Below, one piece after another: positions 47,298 to 61,000 of a stretch of DNA of 64,000 nt. The number at the start of each line of letters is the position of its first letter. The stretch's first letter is position 1. A program made the position numbers and the translations under genes. Under the pieces are notes generated by a model, which saw only the letters and a program-made list of their open reading frames with translations, did no database searches and was not told the origin of the DNA. This DNA is from Sweltsa coloradensis (Eukaryota > Arthropoda > Insecta > Plecoptera > Chloroperlidae), in contig JAMZAV010000973.1 of the NCBI GenBank assembly GCA_024449915.1, positions 1 through 64,000 on the forward strand, in the 5' to 3' direction.

Positions 47298-47528
47298 TTA
47301 CTTTGCATTGGAAGGCATACCTGACTTTGGGGCGACAGGGTTGTCACGTCGAGGCAGTACACACACTCTGCTCTCAGTGCCAACACTGTACCAACATTCA
47401 TCTGCCTTAAACAACTCATCTTCCAACAGACTTTGTCTTGATATACACGCTTCGTGCAATGTTTTTACATCAATTAAAGACGCTATGCTTTCCTTGCAAT
47501 GTTTTGTTGTTGTGTTTTCGTTTTTCAT
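47298..47528 (-). other. Possible exon or old coding remnant (76 codons, both strands open)
   Basis: A minus-strand frame contains DVKTLHEACISRQSLLEDEL, ADECWYSVGTESRVCVLPRR and PVAPKSG, then a possible donor CAG|GTATGC near 47323. The composition looks protein-like with four cysteines. No good acceptor or homology is visible, and the plus strand is also open over the same length, which weakens the case. Confidence 0.22.
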
Positions 47529-50500
47529 GTTTGTTTAAATTATGTGTGTATATTGTGTGTGTGTGTGTGTGTAATAAGTTGTCTACCGTTATATGTTTCA
47601 ATTTATGTTTATGCTTGCTGTATTTGCAACTTTCTGAAGAAAAAAAATAATAGCATACGGGTAATGTCACCATTGAGTACAGATCGTAGATTTTACTAAT
47701 AGCACTACACCTCTTATTATTATAGCTTAGAGGGACATCCATGGGGACAATCGTACACTTAGCATTGAGGCAAATATTCATCTACAACACATCTCACATA
47801 AGACATACATTGACTCGCATTGGCATATATTGGATAGACGTTAATGTTGGTTGTTATCACGCAGAATATGTTGCATAAACCACATATTATCATTAGCTTC
47901 ATGTCATGTAATAGACATATACTTTGACAGTCATGTGACTCGTCTGCTATATTAGAGAACCTCGTCATTAACAGTGTGCTGCGTTACCTTTCAATGATGT
48001 TTTGCAAGTATTTATACGTGTTTAGTTTTCATCGTGGGGTATAAATATTAATACACTTTTCTACATCACAAAATAAAATATGGCTAAATAAGCATAATTC
48101 ACACCAGAATTTTCTAGACACAATGTAAAAATAAAATCAACTTAATAGCCACAAGGGGTTTGTAGAAATATTCATAACTATAGAATAAGAAGATGAAGTA
48201 GATTTTATTTCAGAGTTTCATATGAGGTGAAATAAATCAACTCAATATTTCTGAACACCCAATGCTTCAAACTCACCTTTCCCAGAAATATTAGTGTAGT
48301 AAAGTAACTATTTCCCGTATATTATTCGTGTTAGAAAATGTTTTTGCAAGCTTTGTTAAAGTGACTTTCCTAACATTTTCAAGGAGATTATTACCATAAC
48401 TCGTATGAAAATATCAAGCGAACATGTTTATGCAGTTCAGAAAAGCCAAAGTGTTTGAGCAGTAAATATGTCTTAGCGTAAATATTTCAAAGAGTAGAGT
48501 TGTTCACCATAAAGTGGATTCGAACCCAGACCTTACAGCACTTAGATTCGATTTATTATCACACCCAGAGCAGAATCTAGTAGATATATCTTGGTTTTAT
48601 CACATGGTTAGTTATTGCGAGTAGCTTAGGCCTACATCGATATAACAGCCGGACTCAAAACCCAATAAATGCGAGCTGCCTTTTTGCTGATTGCTTATTT
48701 TATATATTTTGCGTGGTCATATACTCTGCTAAACTAGAAGTAAATAAACGCAGCATTTTGTATCGCAAACATACCGCAGTAGCAAAATGTCACTTAGAGA
48801 ACGGTTATACATTTCAGGTTTAAAAACACTCCAACAGACCTAAATCTTGTTCGGTTAGTGTCAACGTGTTATTTTAGATTTGAAGAAATAAGGCTCAACG
48901 TAAAAGAAAGTTTGTAAGTTAATGATAGCTAATAATAGGTTTTCCAAGAAGATATTTATGTAGTGCCACGAAATTAATTCTCTGGTGCCAATCGTGACGG
49001 ACAAGAACACTTAATTTACAAAAGTCTATGATACTAACGACACTGTACATCCTCAATCATGCTTGTAAGTTATAAATAAACTCTCTAATATAATGAATGA
49101 ATGAGTAGAGATGTTGAAACCTGTTTGACTAGGTGATGTCTCCGTATGGTGAATTCTAGAATGTATAAGTGCATCTTTGAAATATTCAGATAAGTCAACT
49201 CCAAATAAAATAAATCGTAAGAATTAATTTGTTTTCACCCACGCGGTTCTAGACCAACATGTTTTGAAATTTCTTAACTATACTGAAAGTAAGCTGTAGT
49301 GAACAAGTTAATTTATTTGTTTTGTATTTTTTAATGATCATTGTTACATACATAATCATTATGCGAATATCAAAACGAGTATAGCCCTTAAACACTGAAT
49401 TGTGTGTACTATCTATAATAACATAAATGATAAAGTAGATAATTAAACAATTATGTGCTTGGCATAAGTTAACAAAAATAGATAATAAAAAAACTATATA
49501 AAAAGTCAATAATTAAACACAATACGACCCACAATATAAACATTCAAACTACTAACATTACATTATTATACAGGGTAGTTTTGAGCTTATCACTTACATT
49601 AAAACTATTTTAAACATTTGTTGTGGATGGCAAAATAAAATGCAAATAGTTGTTCTGGATAACTTGTTACGGCAAGTAAGTTTCCGGCCTCGACTGTGCG
49701 CGTGTATGTCGAGTGCATCTTCCAACCACAGTGTATCAATATCTTCCCGCGGCCAGAATCCTAGCTCTCCGAGCTATAACTCTTCTCCAAGAATCAGATC
49801 CGTATCTTGCAGTGCAGATGTTGTATACCCAGGTTGATTTGTGGCCGAGAAACAATTATTCAGTTGTCAGGACACCTGCTTTCTGGCCTTCATAACTTGG
49901 CTACTTTATTAATATTTCCTTGTCACAGGCTGGTGCGAACAAACAACGACCAATGCTGGTAGCTAATAAAGATATCTCGACACAATAGGGATAAGTCAAA
50001 ACGCAGAGGAAAAAATAAACTGGGCAATTCATTCTTATATCTCCATCAAAAAACAGTTGGTGGTAGTGAATAACGAAAACATTCTTCTATGAGTATGCGA
50101 ACACAAAAGTTTATCGCCGGAGCTTAATAAAAATATGCTCATGAGTGTAAATTTGATTTGACTAACCTAAAAATAAACAGCTGGAATCTTTTTATTGCGT
50201 TCGAATTGAGAATTGTGTTAATCAAAATACCTTGTTGAGGTTCTAAGATGGGATGATTTAACATTGTGAATGAATGGGATGTTTCATATCCGTGTGTAAC
50301 ATATGTTTGGACCGATCTGAGAAACCTCTTTGTTTTTTGTTGGCACTAAACTCTATTGTAGGACTTTCGAAATGTAGAGTAAAACTGAAGAGAGACGATG
50401 GAAGAACAGTGTTACGAAAATAGCAGGCATATTAATACAATAATGAATGTTTTAATAGTTGGTATATTAAAAACTAAAGAGTGTAAAAAGATTGGCATCG

Positions 50501-50650
50501 TTCATAATAGACGAAAGGTCTCAATAAAGCTCTTCAGCAAATGACTAAATGGAAACCTGTAACAGTGACTTAAAATTTTTGTTTTCTCCAAGTATTGTTG
50601 TAATAAAATAAGTATCAAATTTTTCAGCGTACTTTATGGAAAGGAACTGT
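47529..50650. other. Non-coding stretch
   Basis: Contains a (TG)n tract at 47557-47571 and a box-B-like GGTTCGAATCC on the minus strand (complement of 48516-48526). A GC-richer patch at 49680-49850 has an open frame (YLPAARILALRAITLLQESD) that may or may not be an exon. No gene is supported. Confidence 0.35.
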
Positions 50651-50653
50651 TTA

Positions 50654-50814
50654 TGGCGTTTTCCATTGGCCGCACTCAGTTCGCACTACTGCGCCCTAGT
50701 GCGCACTGGATTGCCACTTGTCTTTCATTTGTTCAGTTTTGTAATGTTATTCAAGTGGAGGTTGACAACAATCACATCTCTGCACTCGCCGAGTGCATGC
50801 CAATGGAAACGCCA
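50654..50814. mobile_element. 161 bp MITE with TTA flanks
   Basis: TTA at 50651-50653 and 50815-50817 flank inverted ends: TGGCGTTTTCCATTGGC and the complement of the right end, TGGCGTTTCCATTGGC, each followed within a few bases by GCACTC. The TTA duplication suits the PIF/Harbinger or ISL2EU groups. No coding capacity. Confidence 0.55.
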
Positions 50815-50817
50815 TTA

Positions 50818-53800
50818 GAAAACAATGTTTATTTTGGTGTGTGTGAAAAACGTTCCTAGTTGTCAAACAAACAAAAATTTGACGTTATCACAAATACACG
50901 ATAACAAACATAGAATTTGGTATGTTTTACCACACAAATCCCAATTTGAGCTGAATTATAACCTCGTATTGGTACGTTTTAGCAATATTGAGTACGATGT
51001 ATGTGAATAACTTATTTATCGACATCTTTGGTCAGAAAGACATAATACCTCGTTTTGGCTATATTTTCAACACTGTCAACTCAGAATATATTCGTAAGAT
51101 AAGGCGAAAATACATTACTCAGCTTATGGAAAACAGGTCATGAAGTTATATGATTTAATTATTTACGACCTGATTATACAAACAAATCATTAACAATCCA
51201 GTACATGTGCAACAAACACTGCACATACAATTATAAACCAGAGATAGATATAATAGAGGAGTAAAGGTATAAACTAACAATGTGTACAATAGTTATTCCC
51301 TGGTATTTACGATGTTCCGTCCATACATGCCACCCACGGCACGTCCCGCCTAAACCAATATCATAGGTAAGCCTCCTCTCCCTCACACACAGCCTACCTG
51401 AACCGCAGGCAATAAATAAATTAAACAAGCAATTAAACGTGGCCAGGCTGCGGGGTGCCTGCTAACGAGATGTGTCGGTGACCTTGGGACTAACAAGCGC
51501 CTCCCCCGCGATACGCACTCATGCCCAGAGAGTACGTACTCATTGCTATGCACTACAGGACGAACACCACAATCAGGATTTAAATAAATAAATTATGTGC
51601 AAGAGTATAAAACAAAAGTATTCACGAGTGCCCACTAAAATAATTGCTGGATATCGTTAGGGTTAAAAATATTCAAATGACAGTCATGTTTGTGAACAAT
51701 TGAATACAACAACATAATGTAGATATACATTATTAATAATATGCTTTTAATTTTATAATCTTTCCATTCCAATAAAAACACTCAATTCATCTAAACAAAC
51801 ATGCTAAATATCATTAATTTATGTCTTAATTTCCTCACTTCCACTTACAACGCGCCCACCCACTCACACACGCACATAATTATTGTTTTTATTTTGTGTA
51901 AATGTATTTATTAATGACTTTAATTATTGTTATGTATTGTTTTTTGTTATTATATTTAGTATGGAGCTAGACACTAAAACTAAATTGTGAATGGGGCTAT
52001 GCCCCTTTCTAGAAACCTGTAACACATTAATGTGTTAAACAATAAAACAAACAAAGATTGATTAGTTATGTATGAAGTTAGCCTACACACACAATAAAAT
52101 GTCATGTTGATAAAAAAAAGTCATGTTAAATAGTCGCTGGGTCGTAATAGACCACAGGAAACGTTTATAGCTAAATAAACGCGATTGTTACGTTAAGCTG
52201 TTAGTCTTGGAAAGTATTTTGAAATCTGATTTAGTTTGAGAGTTTCTACGGAGTTTGAGTTTACTTAGTAAAGTTTGAATACAATTAATTGCTCAAAATC
52301 TAGCTTGGCTTCTCAACGAGTTATGTTGATGTTACCATGTTACGCACATTGATATTATAATGAACCGGCCTACTGTTACAGAACGATTATTCTAGTGGGT
52401 TGAAGACAATGAAAAGTTATATTTCAGACGGCTTTCAGAGGAACAATAAGGGAGTAGCACGCACGTGAGGCAGGGAACAAAACTACCACTTCCCGTATCA
52501 AATTAAATAATTTATTTTTTTTTATCAAGGACCATCTCCTGGTTATAAATATTATCATTCTTATACGAATTATTTTCCTACCTGCAAGTTTAAAGGGTTG
52601 GCATGTATTGTTTTTTTTTCATAGAGATTCAATTTTTTCACTTAATTTCGACAAATATGCCATGTGGAATTAAGATTATGTATTAATAAATAATTTTCGA
52701 TTTTATATCTCCATTAATGTTTCTAATTCAATACCTACACGCGTTTTTAAGTATACACACCCGTTGTCACCGTTTTGTAGTTATTGTTGAACTATCATGG
52801 GTACTGGGGTCATAAAACAAGGAGCAAAGCTACTTAATCAACAGATCGACGAAGAAGAATACAAACATAATTAGCCATGAGTTGGTCTTTTGGTGGAGGC
52901 GCCGGGTAGGCTTGCCATTTAAAAAAGGTTCGCCGCTTGTTCTTGCATTAAAATTTGAGAATGCACCGGGTAATAAATATTCAGACTTTCTTGGGGCAAG
53001 CAACTCCCCCCCTTACCCCAAGGGCACCAAACCAGTCGGTATCATTGTTGAAGCTCAAACTAAACCGCATGTCAATGGTTGGACGCACATTCGAATGGAT
53101 AGAAATGTGATTTAAAAACTACTTTAATATTTTATCAATTAAGTTACTTGGTATTCAACTTCGTGATATTAAACAGAACGTTTTAATGGACGAAATTACT
53201 TTTCCCCTATTGGAAAGAATGGACAATATGTAAAAAAAAATGTGTAAAAAATAGTGCTGTTGATATTATACTGTTACGTTCTTGCTTTATAATCGTAAGT
53301 ATAAATACCAAAGAAAGAATTTAATTTACAATTATTTTTTCTTCTCCCTAATGCTGCAATTTGGTCCAAATGGTCCAATGGTGAACAAACATATTCCCAC
53401 GGGTAAGAACACACTTTCTCTGCCTTCCTCGAACGATCCCGAGACTATCATCCGTGTTCTACATTTTTCAGGTCAATTTCTTCTAACCCTTTCTCAATTA
53501 ACAGGTGGGTCCGAATCCTGTACCCAGGGTAATTGCTTCATCCTCTCCTGCCGAACATGTTCCCCGCCTAATAATATGAGCTCGTGATCACCGTTGGACG
53601 TGTAACATGGTCCCTCAGGACGTAGCTTCAATCCAGTGCGTTAAGTCTCATTCAATTTGCACGCCTCTTATAGGACATGTGATCGATCAAACAGTGAAGG
53701 TTCCCTGCCCCGGTGGTGGGTGGGTGGGACTGAAATCCGTGTCGCCTTATCTCTGATCGAATAGTTGGGCCTTCAACCGAAGAGCGATCACTCCGAGTGA

Positions 53801-54049
53801 CGTCACACTGCCTTGTATGTGTCTCCGACTTACTTGACTGACTAGCGGGCTAAGACGAGGTCCTGCTTCTCAGCGTAAGAACACAGTCTGGCTTCACCAA
53901 CACCAACAAGATGGCACTCAAAGACAATAGTTTAAATATCAAGAGTTTCGAAAACCATGTGATCGTTTAGTTATGACGTCAACATGGCAGTGTTCTGTAC
54001 AATATATTATTTCATGGATCATACCACTATAAGCAATTTAATAAAGATT
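50818..54049. other. Non-coding stretch
   Basis: A GC-richer patch at 51300-51540 and a possible retrotransposon 3' end at about 51880-52045 (a GGGGCTATGCCCC hairpin, then a run ending in AATAAAACAAACAAA). A 77-codon frame at 52882-53115 (with GSPLVLALKFENAPGNKYSD) looks slightly protein-like but has no splice or homology support. Confidence 0.35.
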
Positions 54050-54270
54050 TGTCTTGGGACATCGAACCGGAAGTTCTGGGTTCGATCCCCAGTGATGGTC
54101 AATGTTTACGCCAATTGCTTTCACCCATCAACATCTTCTTCTTCTTCTTCTTCTTCTTCTTCTTCTTCTTCTTCTTCTTCTTCTTCTTCTTTCTTCTTCT
54201 TCTTCTTCTCTCTTCTTCTTCTTCTTCTTCTTCTTCTTCTTCTTTCTTCTTCTTTCCTTCTTCTTCTTCT
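54050..54270 (+). repeat. (CTT)n microsatellite preceded by a box-B-like motif
   Basis: A long CTT array (54131-54270, with a few interruptions) follows GGTTCGATCCCCAG at about 54078. That arrangement is common for a SINE with a microsatellite tail. No box A or duplication is clear. Confidence 0.6.
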
Positions 54271-54581
54271 TGTTCTCTATTCTCTCTCTGTATGTATACT
54301 CATTTCCACTCTTTGCAATAATTTGTCAATTCTATTCAGCTATACTAACCCTGTAATAAAGACATCACATACCCTAGTACAGACGCAAACATAGTATTCA
54401 TAAATCAAGATAAAATGATGCCTATTTAGAATTGGCCTAATAAATGAAATGAAAAATTGAGAATATGCTGAACAAATAAGTACACTTTCTAAAAAGAGAT
54501 CGATGTCGAGTCAGATCATGATAGTTATTGTATATTTATTGTATTGCGATTCTCGTGTGTTTTAGTGTGGTTTGCGGTAAA

Positions 54582-54599
54582 GGGGGGGGGGGGGGGGGG
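54582..54599. repeat. Poly-G tract, 18 bases
   Basis: Uninterrupted G run. The open frames here are artefacts. Confidence 0.9.
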
Positions 54600-54967
54600 C
54601 TGAACGGGCTTGCGGCAGGATGGATACTCGTAAACTGAATTATGCTGAAACTATATTCGCGATCATCTAATTGTATAAATATACATTGTTCACATTTCAT
54701 GATCGGACAGATAGCCAAAATGTCGACCTCACAGAATTGCATAAACATTTCTAGTTTAGTAAAGCAGATTACGATTGTGTGGTTAGCACCATTTAGCAAT
54801 GACATTGAATACAGATGTGATAATGTATAGTTTTACATGTTTCACGCACTTGCACATGAACACGACATTCATTCTAGTAAATATTTGGTGGGTGAGTTTA
54901 GTTAATTTTTGGGATTTGTTTATGAGGGCCAGAATTACTTTCTAAATTACAATGCGCAAATGAGTTA

Positions 54968-55460
54968 GGTACAATTATTATTGACAAAGGCATCTTATTA
55001 CTGCAAATGTAACACCCAAATTGATGCAAATTCTATGTTGAGTTACCAGTCGATTGAATAATTGCCTTTTAGGCCAGCATATTAAATGTACTTAGTCATT
55101 TCAATTAGCGATAAAAGATGCACATCAAGATATGGCATTTGGTCATTACAACATAAAATCCATTCCTCTTTCTAGCAATTTTATATTGTATGATACAATT
55201 TTATTTTTTTTTAAAGAAAAATATATTACGAAAATCCAGCAAATAATTTAACAATTTGAGATAATTGTAATAACATATTACCTATATTTAGAGTTTATAA
55301 GTTATTCACTGGCCTGAACGTGTTACATTGTATGTGGGTGAAAGGCGTAAAACAAGCTTAAAATGGCTTTGACTATGCATTAAAATAAAAAAGTTTAAGG
55401 AGAAGCCGTAGTAAATAGTTAATTACTACCAACGGTTTAAATGCCCTTTAAGGCATTTTT
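54968..55460 (+). repeat. Diverged segmental duplication, copy 1
   Basis: Collinear with 55829-56370. Shared landmarks in order: CTTATTACT, GCAAATTCTAT, TTGAGTT, TAATTGCC, CCAGCAAATAATTT/CCACCAGATATTT, TTGACTATGCA, AGCCGTAGTAAATAGTT and a final GCCxxTTTAAAGGCA. No protein. Confidence 0.6.
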
Positions 55461-55636
55461 CAAAAAGCACAGGTCTAAAAAAAATCCTTTTTAAGGTTGA
55501 ACTTAAAGTAATTGTAATTTTCATGCTTTTAAATTAAAAATTGGCTGCGTTATCTAGTTTTATCGATTTATCTCAGAATGTGGTCTGTGTAACTTGGTCA
55601 GTTATTGACTTGGCCCATTCAATTATTTATGCATTT

Positions 55637-55782
<146 letters not shown>

Positions 55783-55828
55783 AGTTTACTTTCTAAAATG
55801 TTTATCTATGCACAAATGTGCAATAAAA

Positions 55829-56370
55829 ATTATTGATACCAAAAATTTGCTTATTACTCCAAACTGGTAACAAAATTGATTGCAAATTCTATATTTGAGT
55901 TTCCTCTTAAAATATGATTAATTGCCATTTTTAGCTCTGCTATTATTTCAAATGAAACAGTATTGAAAAATAATCGATAAAATATCCGCACATCTAAGGA
56001 TATTGTGCATTTTGATATTCACTAAATACCCTAAACCATTCAATTTTTATGAAAAAATTACTTGTTTATAGAGCTTACAAAACACATTTTTTTTACGCCG
56101 GACAAAAATATGAAAATCCACCAGATATTTGAATAACTTTGAAATAATCTTGGTGAATACATATTCTAGTGACCTAGAAAGAGTTCTAAGTAGCAGAGGC
56201 CACGGCCAGCTAGAACGTGCTCAACATTGTATCAAGTGGGTGTAGCGATAAACATCAATGTCGTGACTCTTGACTATGCAGATTTAATGATGAAACTTTT
56301 ATAGGGTGAGCCGTAGTAAATAGTTTTAATTGCACCTTTACTTCACGGTTTAATGCCTCTTTAAAGGCAT
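55829..56370 (+). repeat. Diverged segmental duplication, copy 2
   Basis: Direct repeat of 54968-55460 with many substitutions and indels. See that entry for landmarks. An old tandem duplication or two copies of an unknown element. Confidence 0.6.
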
Positions 56371-57279
56371 GAGCTTCTAAATTACTAAGCCACTTCAGGC
56401 TTTAGTACCGAGGTATTTTTCTACAGAGTTGAAGCGTAATATGTAATTCTGTAATGCCTATTACGAGTACGACTTTATAACTAAGTACGTGTACTTAAAC
56501 AAGTTTAAGTAACCAGTATGTCCAAATTGTCGCTACTGAGTTTTCTCGAACTTTAAATTTTATTGGACACAAATGCAATGTGATAGTAAACAAGCATTCA
56601 TACAAATATTATCATGAAATGTTGATTTGATTCTTTGTGATGTTTCTAATTATGCTTGAATGGCAATTGAAATAATTGGACATTTTGTCTGAAAAGATTT
56701 CGCAAACGAGGAATGTCAATCATGGTAATATGATTGTGTGAGACCATAAAAAAAATGATATCGTTAGCGTTATTTTGCCATATTTAGCAATATCATCAAA
56801 ATATAGTTTCAAACTGCTCAAAATTTAAACGTGAATATATTAACCATGTAAAATAATAACAAGTAACTTCACACACAAACAAATAAATCACAATAAAATA
56901 AAAATCATTTTATAAAATAGCATAGAAATGTACATCTATTCACCACAGTATGGAATGCCAATGAAACAATGTAGGCTGCTATTAAACGCACGTAGAACAT
57001 GTAAATACAAGAATTAATGGCCGCGGCATGAAAGCAATGCCCAATGTAAATACCAGTATGTAGATTCTTAGATTTAAATATTATATACATATTCAGATAG
57101 TAGCAAGCTAAGGTGTGTGAGGAGATTCAACACGTCGTATTTCAATCGTTGTGTGCAATAGGGAATATTCCACTTCCGCCAAATACTGTACGAATAGATT
57201 TTTTAGAAGAAGTATTTCGTCCCGATTACAAATATGTACTTTGTTTTTCCGTGAAATAATAATCCAGTGATTTATAGCC
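56371..57279. other. Non-coding stretch
   Basis: AT-rich, nothing supported. Confidence 0.4.
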
Positions 57280-58060
57280 GTTTTAAAAGCAGCAGTTTTT
57301 TAAAGCGGCAAAAACGACTGTGACGTCAGAACTGTGTTGATCCAACGCCGTCTGGATAAACATACATCCAGACCAAAGATGTTGGAATAGTATTATAGTA
57401 GGATCGAGATATACATCAAGACGGCGGTGTTTGAAACAAACCAGCGCCTAGCGTAGCCTACAGTAATGTAAACAGATGGCGGACATTTTACATTTAACGC
57501 CTAGCCGGAAAACGAGAAAAGTTGACATTGGAATCAAAAAACAAAACTGAAACAGTCCTTGGTCTAGGCCTAGACGTAGAAAATTATTTATAATACAACA
57601 GTCTAGGCCAATCGTTCCTGTAGGATATAGGCATTGGTATGTGAATACTAAAATTACTCACTTGCCAACCCTAGGCCTGCTGATCCATGTTCTGACACAT
57701 CCTGCACAAAAACCTTACTTTGATGACTAATTAAAGCCTTTTGTAGATAAAGAATACCATGATAGTCCTAGGCTATGCAAAAATTCAAGACAAAATGCTC
57801 GTTATTCTTTATCACAATGATTTCGCGAAATCTCCTGTCACATACGAAAAAAGAAAAACAAAAGACGGTGAAAATGTACATCCTTGTGGAGTTGTTTGTG
57901 TTGAGCGGATGGGCGAGCACCGCCGTCTGTATGTAAATATGTACAAATATACGTACATTTCGTTTCCAATTGGCCTTGACTCAGCACAGTTATGACGTAG
58001 TACCGTCCAAAGATGGCGCACGCTCGTTTTTGGCGCGCAAACTGGGGGTCCAATTTACTT
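57280..58060 (+). promoter_or_regulatory. CpG-richer patch with ATGGCG motifs, possible promoter
   Basis: Compared with its AT-rich flanks this stretch is rich in CpG. It has TGACGTCA-like (57320) and TGACGTAG (57992) words and two YY1-like words: CAGATGGCGGAC at 57472 and AAAGATGGCGCAC at 58009. The first ATG opens 24 codons (MADILHLTPSRKTRKVDIGI). A further frame at 57759-57995 is open for 78 codons. No exon chain can be assembled, so a promoter or first exon is only a suggestion. Confidence 0.25.
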
Positions 58061-61000
58061 CGTGTTTAAATTACACAAAAAACATTTTTTTTAAATAAAA
58101 AAAAGTGCAGTGACTATTAAGACATGAATAAGAATTAAAATAAATATAAAATATGAAGTGGAATATTCCCAATTCATCACTGGCTCGAATGTCGCTAGCG
58201 AGATATTCAATGCGCGGAGATAGCGAGGAATCGGGTACCGTTTTGAAACTGTATCTAACGACATCGGAAATACCATAGACGAGAGTAATAAAGAATTAGA
58301 TGCACTATTTTGTTTTTGTTTTATTCACTTCATACAGCACCGCTTTGAATCCGAATTCAATTTAATAATATAGTTAATTTGATCAAGGGCCATAGACGTA
58401 CATATTTGCAAAATAATACAATGATTGTCTAATGATGACAAAAATATAAGGCAAGTTATGTGATTGTGGATAGTGCGTGTAAATGCAATTTTAAATTATA
58501 TATGATGTTATATTGACATAGTAGTGTGGAATCAAAAATGAGTTTCGCATACGTATTATTATCTACTTTAAAACTACAAGTATATGGTAGGCATCTTGAT
58601 TGTATACTTAATGATTTTTTACTTATTTCATGTCTATCCTATTCAGCTAATTTCAGTGATTTAAAATACGACAACAATATTATTTCGTACAAGACCTACA
58701 AGATTCTATGTTCTTTATTGAGATATCATATAAGTATACATATATTCTTGCCTCTTAACAAAATGTTCGTCTTGACGCAGTAATAAACACAGTGTTTTAA
58801 TATTGATTCCCTACAAGGATCTGCTTAGAAACGAGTGTCAGAATCATGCTGGCACACCGACGGTTGACCCAACAGAACACGCAAGTAAATTGTCTTGGTC
58901 TCGGCTGCTAAGTAAGATTGGCTTCTGTAACAAGCATCCAGCACAAAGAATTTAAATGAAACTTTAACTAAAAAAAACATCGCAAATAACGTGTTGTGGT
59001 ATCAAGTTTGTATTCTTTACACGAGAACAATAAAATACAACCATCGCGTTAGATATTATCGGTGTGCATTTTTCTATGCTCCGTCCTAAAAAGAAGCGAG
59101 GCATCTCTTCACAAGAGGAGACGCAATCAAAGCCCGCGTAGCGTTTACCAAGGTGAACGAGACCAGGGGTTGGGGAGGAGGCGATTTCTCAACGTCACCT
59201 GAACAAAAATGAAATTTTAAATTTGTTCCTGGCGGTAATTGCTACGTCATCGGAGGTGTGCTCGACGCAGCACGTGCTAGGGGGGGGGGGAGGGGGGAAG
59301 AGACAAAGAGCTTAGCAGGTGTTCCATCATTTGAACCCCCCCGGGCAAGATATAGGGGAAGTTTTTTTGTAATTGAGTTGTTCTTACATTGTCTTCCTTC
59401 TGTCCTAAAACATGGAATGTAAGTGACTCGAGTTTTATTTTAAAGCGGAAAAGTTGGAAATTATATGAAAATATGTTGACGAGTTTTACTAGAGACGATG
59501 AGCTACCTGCTGTCAGCACTTTACTGAGACACTTTTAAGTTTCTAGGGTATGTAAAATTGTGAATTCATAGAAAAATACTGTTGAACACGTCAATATATC
59601 CATGTTTGGCTCATTACGCTCAAACCTGACGTTTGTTCAGATGGCTCTATAGTTATAATTTTAAACTGTTTCTAAAAGTTTCACTTGATCGTATAGAACA
59701 AATTGACACATTGCCCTGTTGGTAACTGATAGTGTTACAGTTACACCGAGGATATTGCCACCCCCGCCACTGGTAGATCAGTCCCCGATGCTACGCCACT
59801 GGAACCTACACCCACAAAGTCTGGAGTGACTCAGCACGCTTCACAATGAGCCCTAGTGTAATCAACACAGGGTTGAAAATGCACAGATTAATCATCTTAA
59901 CAACTCCGAGATGATGTCGAGATGAATGGCAAAGAATCGAGAGGGGAGTTTAAGAAGAGCCGAGATCTTTACACTTCCGTGAGGTAAACGTTAGCACACG
60001 CACACGCACACGCAAATGTTTTTCAATATTTTAGAAGTGGTAAAAAGATTTGAAAAAAAGATTTGAAAGAATTGGTAGTTAAGAATCGATAAATCAAAAT
60101 AACTCAAAGTAACAAAGAAAATATTAATTTTCAGAGTGGATTTCCAAAATAGATTTTCCATTTTATCATTGAATGAGTTACATTTATAATAATAAATCAA
60201 GTAGTCACAATTACGTATAATATATAGCAAAACCTGCTTAATTGAAAATGCGTTGTGTTTCTATAGTAAATTCTCTTTCGATGAAATTAATGCTTAAATT
60301 GTACCAAACCTGCCAAACCTGAATTGTGTTAAATATTAAACCTGCACAATCAATATCTGAAGTGTTTGACTTATAGGGACTAAAATTCTAAAAATATTAT
60401 TTTAATTTTTTTTTCATTGCAAATAATTTCTATGTTTAGTAGCATATTTACTTATGCTTGTTACATGTGTTTAAATGAGGAGCAATGGAATAATTAACCT
60501 CGCCTGACCCTCCCCAACTTAAACACCAGTGTGACTTTTCCCATAATTCTAGTGACCGACGTCGTGAAAGACTTGCTGGAACTCGAGCCAACTTCTCCAC
60601 AACATACATACGCCAGTAACGGCCCTTGGGCTGTACGATGCGCCTTATTCTTATCACAGCTGAATGCATTTTAAGGTTAGCCAAATGGTGCATTAAGCTA
60701 ACAATGCACTTGGTGACAATGCTGCTGGCAACGCGACGACAATGCCAAGTACTTGATCACGTACACAGAGGATGGTGCACTATTTGAGCGCACTTGGACT
60801 ATTATATCACATGCCAAATAGCTCTGGCCATAATGTACGTGTAATTTGCAGCACATTTGATGACGTGTTCGGGGATTAGTTACAATGGTGGACTGGGCGT
60901 AGAAGAGTTTTGTATGTCTGCTTTGCTGTAGAGAATGGTTATGCCTTGTTCACTAGCTAACGATGGTCATAGTTGTGTATGTGTCATGCAATATGGACAA

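Noticed and set aside
48500..48560. Box-B-like GGTTCGAATCC on the minus strand as a tRNA gene
   Set aside because: No box A at the right distance and no cloverleaf. Probably a SINE relic.
52882..53115. 77-codon frame resembling a globular protein
   Set aside because: No start context, family or splice evidence. Left as a note in the stretch entry.
54049..54394. Serine-, leucine- or phenylalanine-rich frames
   Set aside because: Three frames of a (CTT)n microsatellite.
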